Positions 4,379 to 6,115 of a stretch of 6,115 nt of DNA are shown in pieces. This stretch comes from JAFDVL01 sp043719385 (GTDB lineage Bacteria; Acidobacteriota; Blastocatellia; RBC074), in NCBI GenBank assembly GCA_043719385.1, contig JAYSTY010000382.1, positions 1-6,115 of the forward strand. The letters are read 5' to 3'. Positions within the stretch are counted from its first letter, which is position 1; the number at the start of each line of letters is the position of its first letter. The position numbers were made by a program, and so were the translations under genes. The notes below the pieces were generated by a model. The model ran no database searches and was not told where the DNA came from. It saw only the letters and a list, made by a program, of their open reading frames with translations.

Positions 4379-5443
4379 ATGGCTGTAGATAAAATTAAAC
4401 CTAACGTCCGCGCTATCAAAGCCTACACGCTTGATCCGATTGAGACGCCGATCAAAATTAATCAGAACGAAAATCCGTTCGGGATGCCTGCCGCGATTAA
4501 GGACGAAGTTTTGCTGCGTGCTTCCGTGCTGGACTGGGCGCGTTATCCTGATTTTGTTCCGACGCGGTTATTAAGAAAATTAGCTGAATACACCGGCTGG
4601 CGTGAAGACGGCGTAATGGCGGGCAACGGCTCCAATGAAATGATTCAGTCGGTCGTGAACGCCATCGTCGAAGCCGGGACAAAAGTCGTCCTGCCGGAGC
4701 CAACCTTTTCCGTCTACAGTCAGGTCATCAAAGTCATTAACGGAGAGATTATTTCCGTCCCGCTCAATGATGATTTTTCGTTTAATATTCCGCGCCTCGC
4801 CAGCCGCGTCGCTTCACTGAAACCTGCGCTGACAATTATTTGCTCTCCGAATAATCCAACGGGGAGTCTTATCAGCAATCGTGACCTGCAAACGATTCTG
4901 CGCAACTCCGAAGGTATTGTTGTCGTAGATCAGGCGTACCTTGAAATTGGCGGCGAAGATTTTGTGCCATTGCTCAATGAATTCAAAAATCTGGTGATTC
5001 TCAGAACCTTTTCCAAAGCAATGGCGATGGGAGGCTTGCGCGTTGGGTATTGTCTGGCTGCGCCGGAATTAATCCGCGAATTCATGAAGTGTAAGATGCC
5101 GTACAGCCTGAATTTCTTTTCGATGCTGACGGCGGAAGTGGCGCTGGAAAATACTGAAATTTTGGCTCCGTTAATTCAGAAAATTCAATCTGAGCGCGAC
5201 CGGTTATTCAATGAATTGCAATTGATTCAAGGACTCCGACCTGTGCCTTCGGCGGCGAATTTCTTCATCGTTAGAACGAAAATTCCTCCGGCTGAATTGG
5301 TTGCCGCGTTGGTCGAATTTGGATTATTAATTCGTGATGTGAGCAGCGCTCCGATGTTGAGTGATTATGTGCGGATTAGCGTTGGGACTCCAAGCGAAAA
5401 CGATCAGTTGATTTCTGCACTCAAACAGATTTTCAAGATGTGA
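4379..5443 (+). CDS. hisC: Histidinol-phosphate aminotransferase
   Basis: HisC is a PLP-dependent cytoplasmic aminotransferase that converts imidazole acetol phosphate plus glutamate into histidinol phosphate plus 2-oxoglutarate. The 354 residues are the usual length for the family and are complete. Visible features are NENPFG (30-35), the cofactor-phosphate loop GNGSNE (82-87), PTFSVY (108-113), SPNNPTG (156-162), VVVDQAY (181-187) with D184 facing the pyridine nitrogen, the lysine loop TFSKAMAMGGLRVGY (210-224) with PLP lysine K213 and phosphate-binding R221, and VRISVGT (331-337) with substrate-carboxylate R332. The ATG at 4379 is the first good start after the promoter; no strong Shine-Dalgarno sequence is present. 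hisB follows after 13 bp, so the two are co-transcribed. Close relatives (other class I/II aminotransferases) are excluded by motif pattern and by the his context. Confidence 0.96.
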   Translation: MAVDKIKPNVRAIKAYTLDPIETPIKINQNENPFGMPAAIKDEVLLRASVLDWARYPDFVPTRLLRKLAEYTGWREDGVMAGNGSNEMIQSVVNAIVEAGTKVVLPEPTFSVYSQVIKVINGEIISVPLNDDFSFNIPRLASRVASLKPALTIICSPNNPTGSLISNRDLQTILRNSEGIVVVDQAYLEIGGEDFVPLLNEFKNLVILRTFSKAMAMGGLRVGYCLAAPELIREFMKCKMPYSLNFFSMLTAEVALENTEILAPLIQKIQSERDRLFNELQLIQGLRPVPSAANFFIVRTKIPPAELVAALVEFGLLIRDVSSAPMLSDYVRISVGTPSENDQLISALKQIFKM

Positions 5444-5456
5444 TAAATTAAGACCA

Positions 5457-6044
5457 ATGAAACGAACTTCAGAAATCATTCGCACCACCAAAGAAACCGA
5501 CATACGTGTCGCGCTGAACCTTGATGGCTCCGGCGTGAGCAAGATCAATTCCGGCATTCCATTTCTCGATCACATGCTGGATTTATTTGCGCGTCACGGT
5601 TTGTTTGATTTAGAAGTCACCTGCAATGGTGATACGCAAATTGACGATCATCATTCGGTCGAAGACATTGCTATTTGTTTAGGGCAGGCGTTCCTGCAAG
5701 CGCTTGGAGATAAGCAGGGAATTGTGCGCTACGGTCACGCTTATGTGCCGATGGATGAGACGCTGGCGCGTGCGGTCGTTGATCTTTCGGGGCGATATTT
5801 TTTAGTCTACAACGTCGAAAATACGCGACCGCAAGTCGGAACATTTTCCGTCGAACTCGCCGAACATTTCTGGCATTCGTTTGCGGAGCATTGCAAATGC
5901 AATCTGCACATTGAGCTTTTATACGGACGCAATCAGCATCACATTATCGAAGCAGTTTTCAAAGCGACAACACGCGCTCTGTCACAGGCGGTCAGATTGG
6001 ATGAGCGTATTCAGGGAGTGATGTCTACCAAGGGGAAACTGTGA
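5457..6044 (+). CDS. hisB: Imidazoleglycerol-phosphate dehydratase
   Basis: HisB dehydrates imidazole glycerol phosphate to imidazole acetol phosphate, the substrate of HisC, in the cytoplasm using bound Mn(II). The 195-residue protein is the monofunctional dehydratase without the N-terminal phosphatase domain found in E. coli HisB. Landmarks are FLDHMLDLFARHG (36-48), the metal-binding DDHHSVED (63-70), MDETLARAVVDLSGR (99-113), ELAEHFW (133-139) and GRNQHHIIEAVFKA (157-170), with H65/H66/E69 and H161/H162/E165 as metal-ligand positions known from the family. The ATG at 5457 follows hisC after 13 bp and lacks a strong Shine-Dalgarno sequence, so translation coupling is likely. The C-terminus (STKGKL) is typical. 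The next expected his genes (hisH, hisA, hisF) would lie beyond the window. Confidence 0.97.
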   Translation: MKRTSEIIRTTKETDIRVALNLDGSGVSKINSGIPFLDHMLDLFARHGLFDLEVTCNGDTQIDDHHSVEDIAICLGQAFLQALGDKQGIVRYGHAYVPMDETLARAVVDLSGRYFLVYNVENTRPQVGTFSVELAEHFWHSFAEHCKCNLHIELLYGRNQHHIIEAVFKATTRALSQAVRLDERIQGVMSTKGKL

Positions 6045-6056
6045 AAATCAAATTGC

Positions 6057-6115
6057 AAAAGGCAAATATCAAAAATAAAGTGCCGCCCCTTTTTTATTTT
6101 TGATATTTGCCTTTT
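6057..6115. terminator. 23-bp perfect palindrome after hisB, probable bidirectional terminator
   Basis: Starting 12 bp after the hisB stop, arms 6057-6079 and 6093-6115 are perfect inverted copies (AAAAGGCAAATATCAAAAAT... and its complement) around a 13-nt GC-rich loop. The right arm ends in TTTT at the window edge, and the left arm begins with AAAA, so a U-tract follows the stem on both strands. The stem is AT-rich and longer than needed for a terminator, so a dispersed palindromic repeat (MITE-like) is also possible. The stem may continue outside the window. Confidence 0.65.

Noticed and set aside
1..6115. CRISPR array, tRNA, rRNA, transposase or integrase gene
   Set aside because: No regularly spaced repeats, no tRNA cloverleaf or rRNA signature, and no transposase or tyrosine-recombinase motifs in any frame.

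Overview
The window comes from a bacterial chromosome of middling GC content and is framed by histidine-biosynthesis genes on the + strand. The 3' two-fifths of hisD (1-603) open it, and complete hisC (4379-5443) and hisB (5457-6044) close it, followed by a very strong palindrome at the window end. The order hisD-hisC-hisB is that of a normal his operon. Nothing in the sequence fixes the phylum. The general style (secreted DUF4440 proteins, BrnTA, dispersed GC-rich hairpins between genes) reminds me of environmental Acidobacteriota, but this is a weak guess.

Between hisD and hisC lies about 3.8 kb (604-4378) in which every recognisable gene runs on the opposite strand. Read in the minus direction from the hisC side these are: a secreted DUF4440/SnoaL-like gene broken by a one-base deletion (3955-3522); a second, intact secreted DUF4440 gene (3367-2855); a four-helix membrane protein of unknown function (2706-2266); a BrnT/BrnA type II toxin-antitoxin pair (2136-1614) with its own promoter and a palindromic operator-like site; and a stand-alone nucleotidyltransferase-fold protein (1285-677). 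None has a link to histidine synthesis. The block therefore looks like accessory DNA inserted into a his operon. hisC and hisB now have a good sigma-70-type promoter of their own just upstream of hisC.

The most informative site is at 2722-2811, between the intact DUF4440 gene and the membrane-protein gene. It has the layout of an integron attC recombination site: consensus R'' and R' boxes, 5- and 6-nt unpaired spacers, and L''/L' arms that pair except for one extrahelical G on the R'' side. Its orientation matches the genes (gene, then attC, on the minus strand), and the next gene starts 16 nt after the R' box. R''-like boxes also sit at the 3' ends of brnA and of the broken DUF4440 gene, but without convincing R' partners. 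I read the block as a decayed cluster of gene cassettes without an integrase in view (CALIN-like). One site is well supported; the extension to the whole block is inference.

Other points: brnT appears to be transcribed from its own start codon (leaderless); a possible frameshifted small ORF follows brnA; and the roughly 420-bp divergent region before hisC carries several inverted repeats but no gene that I can recognise.
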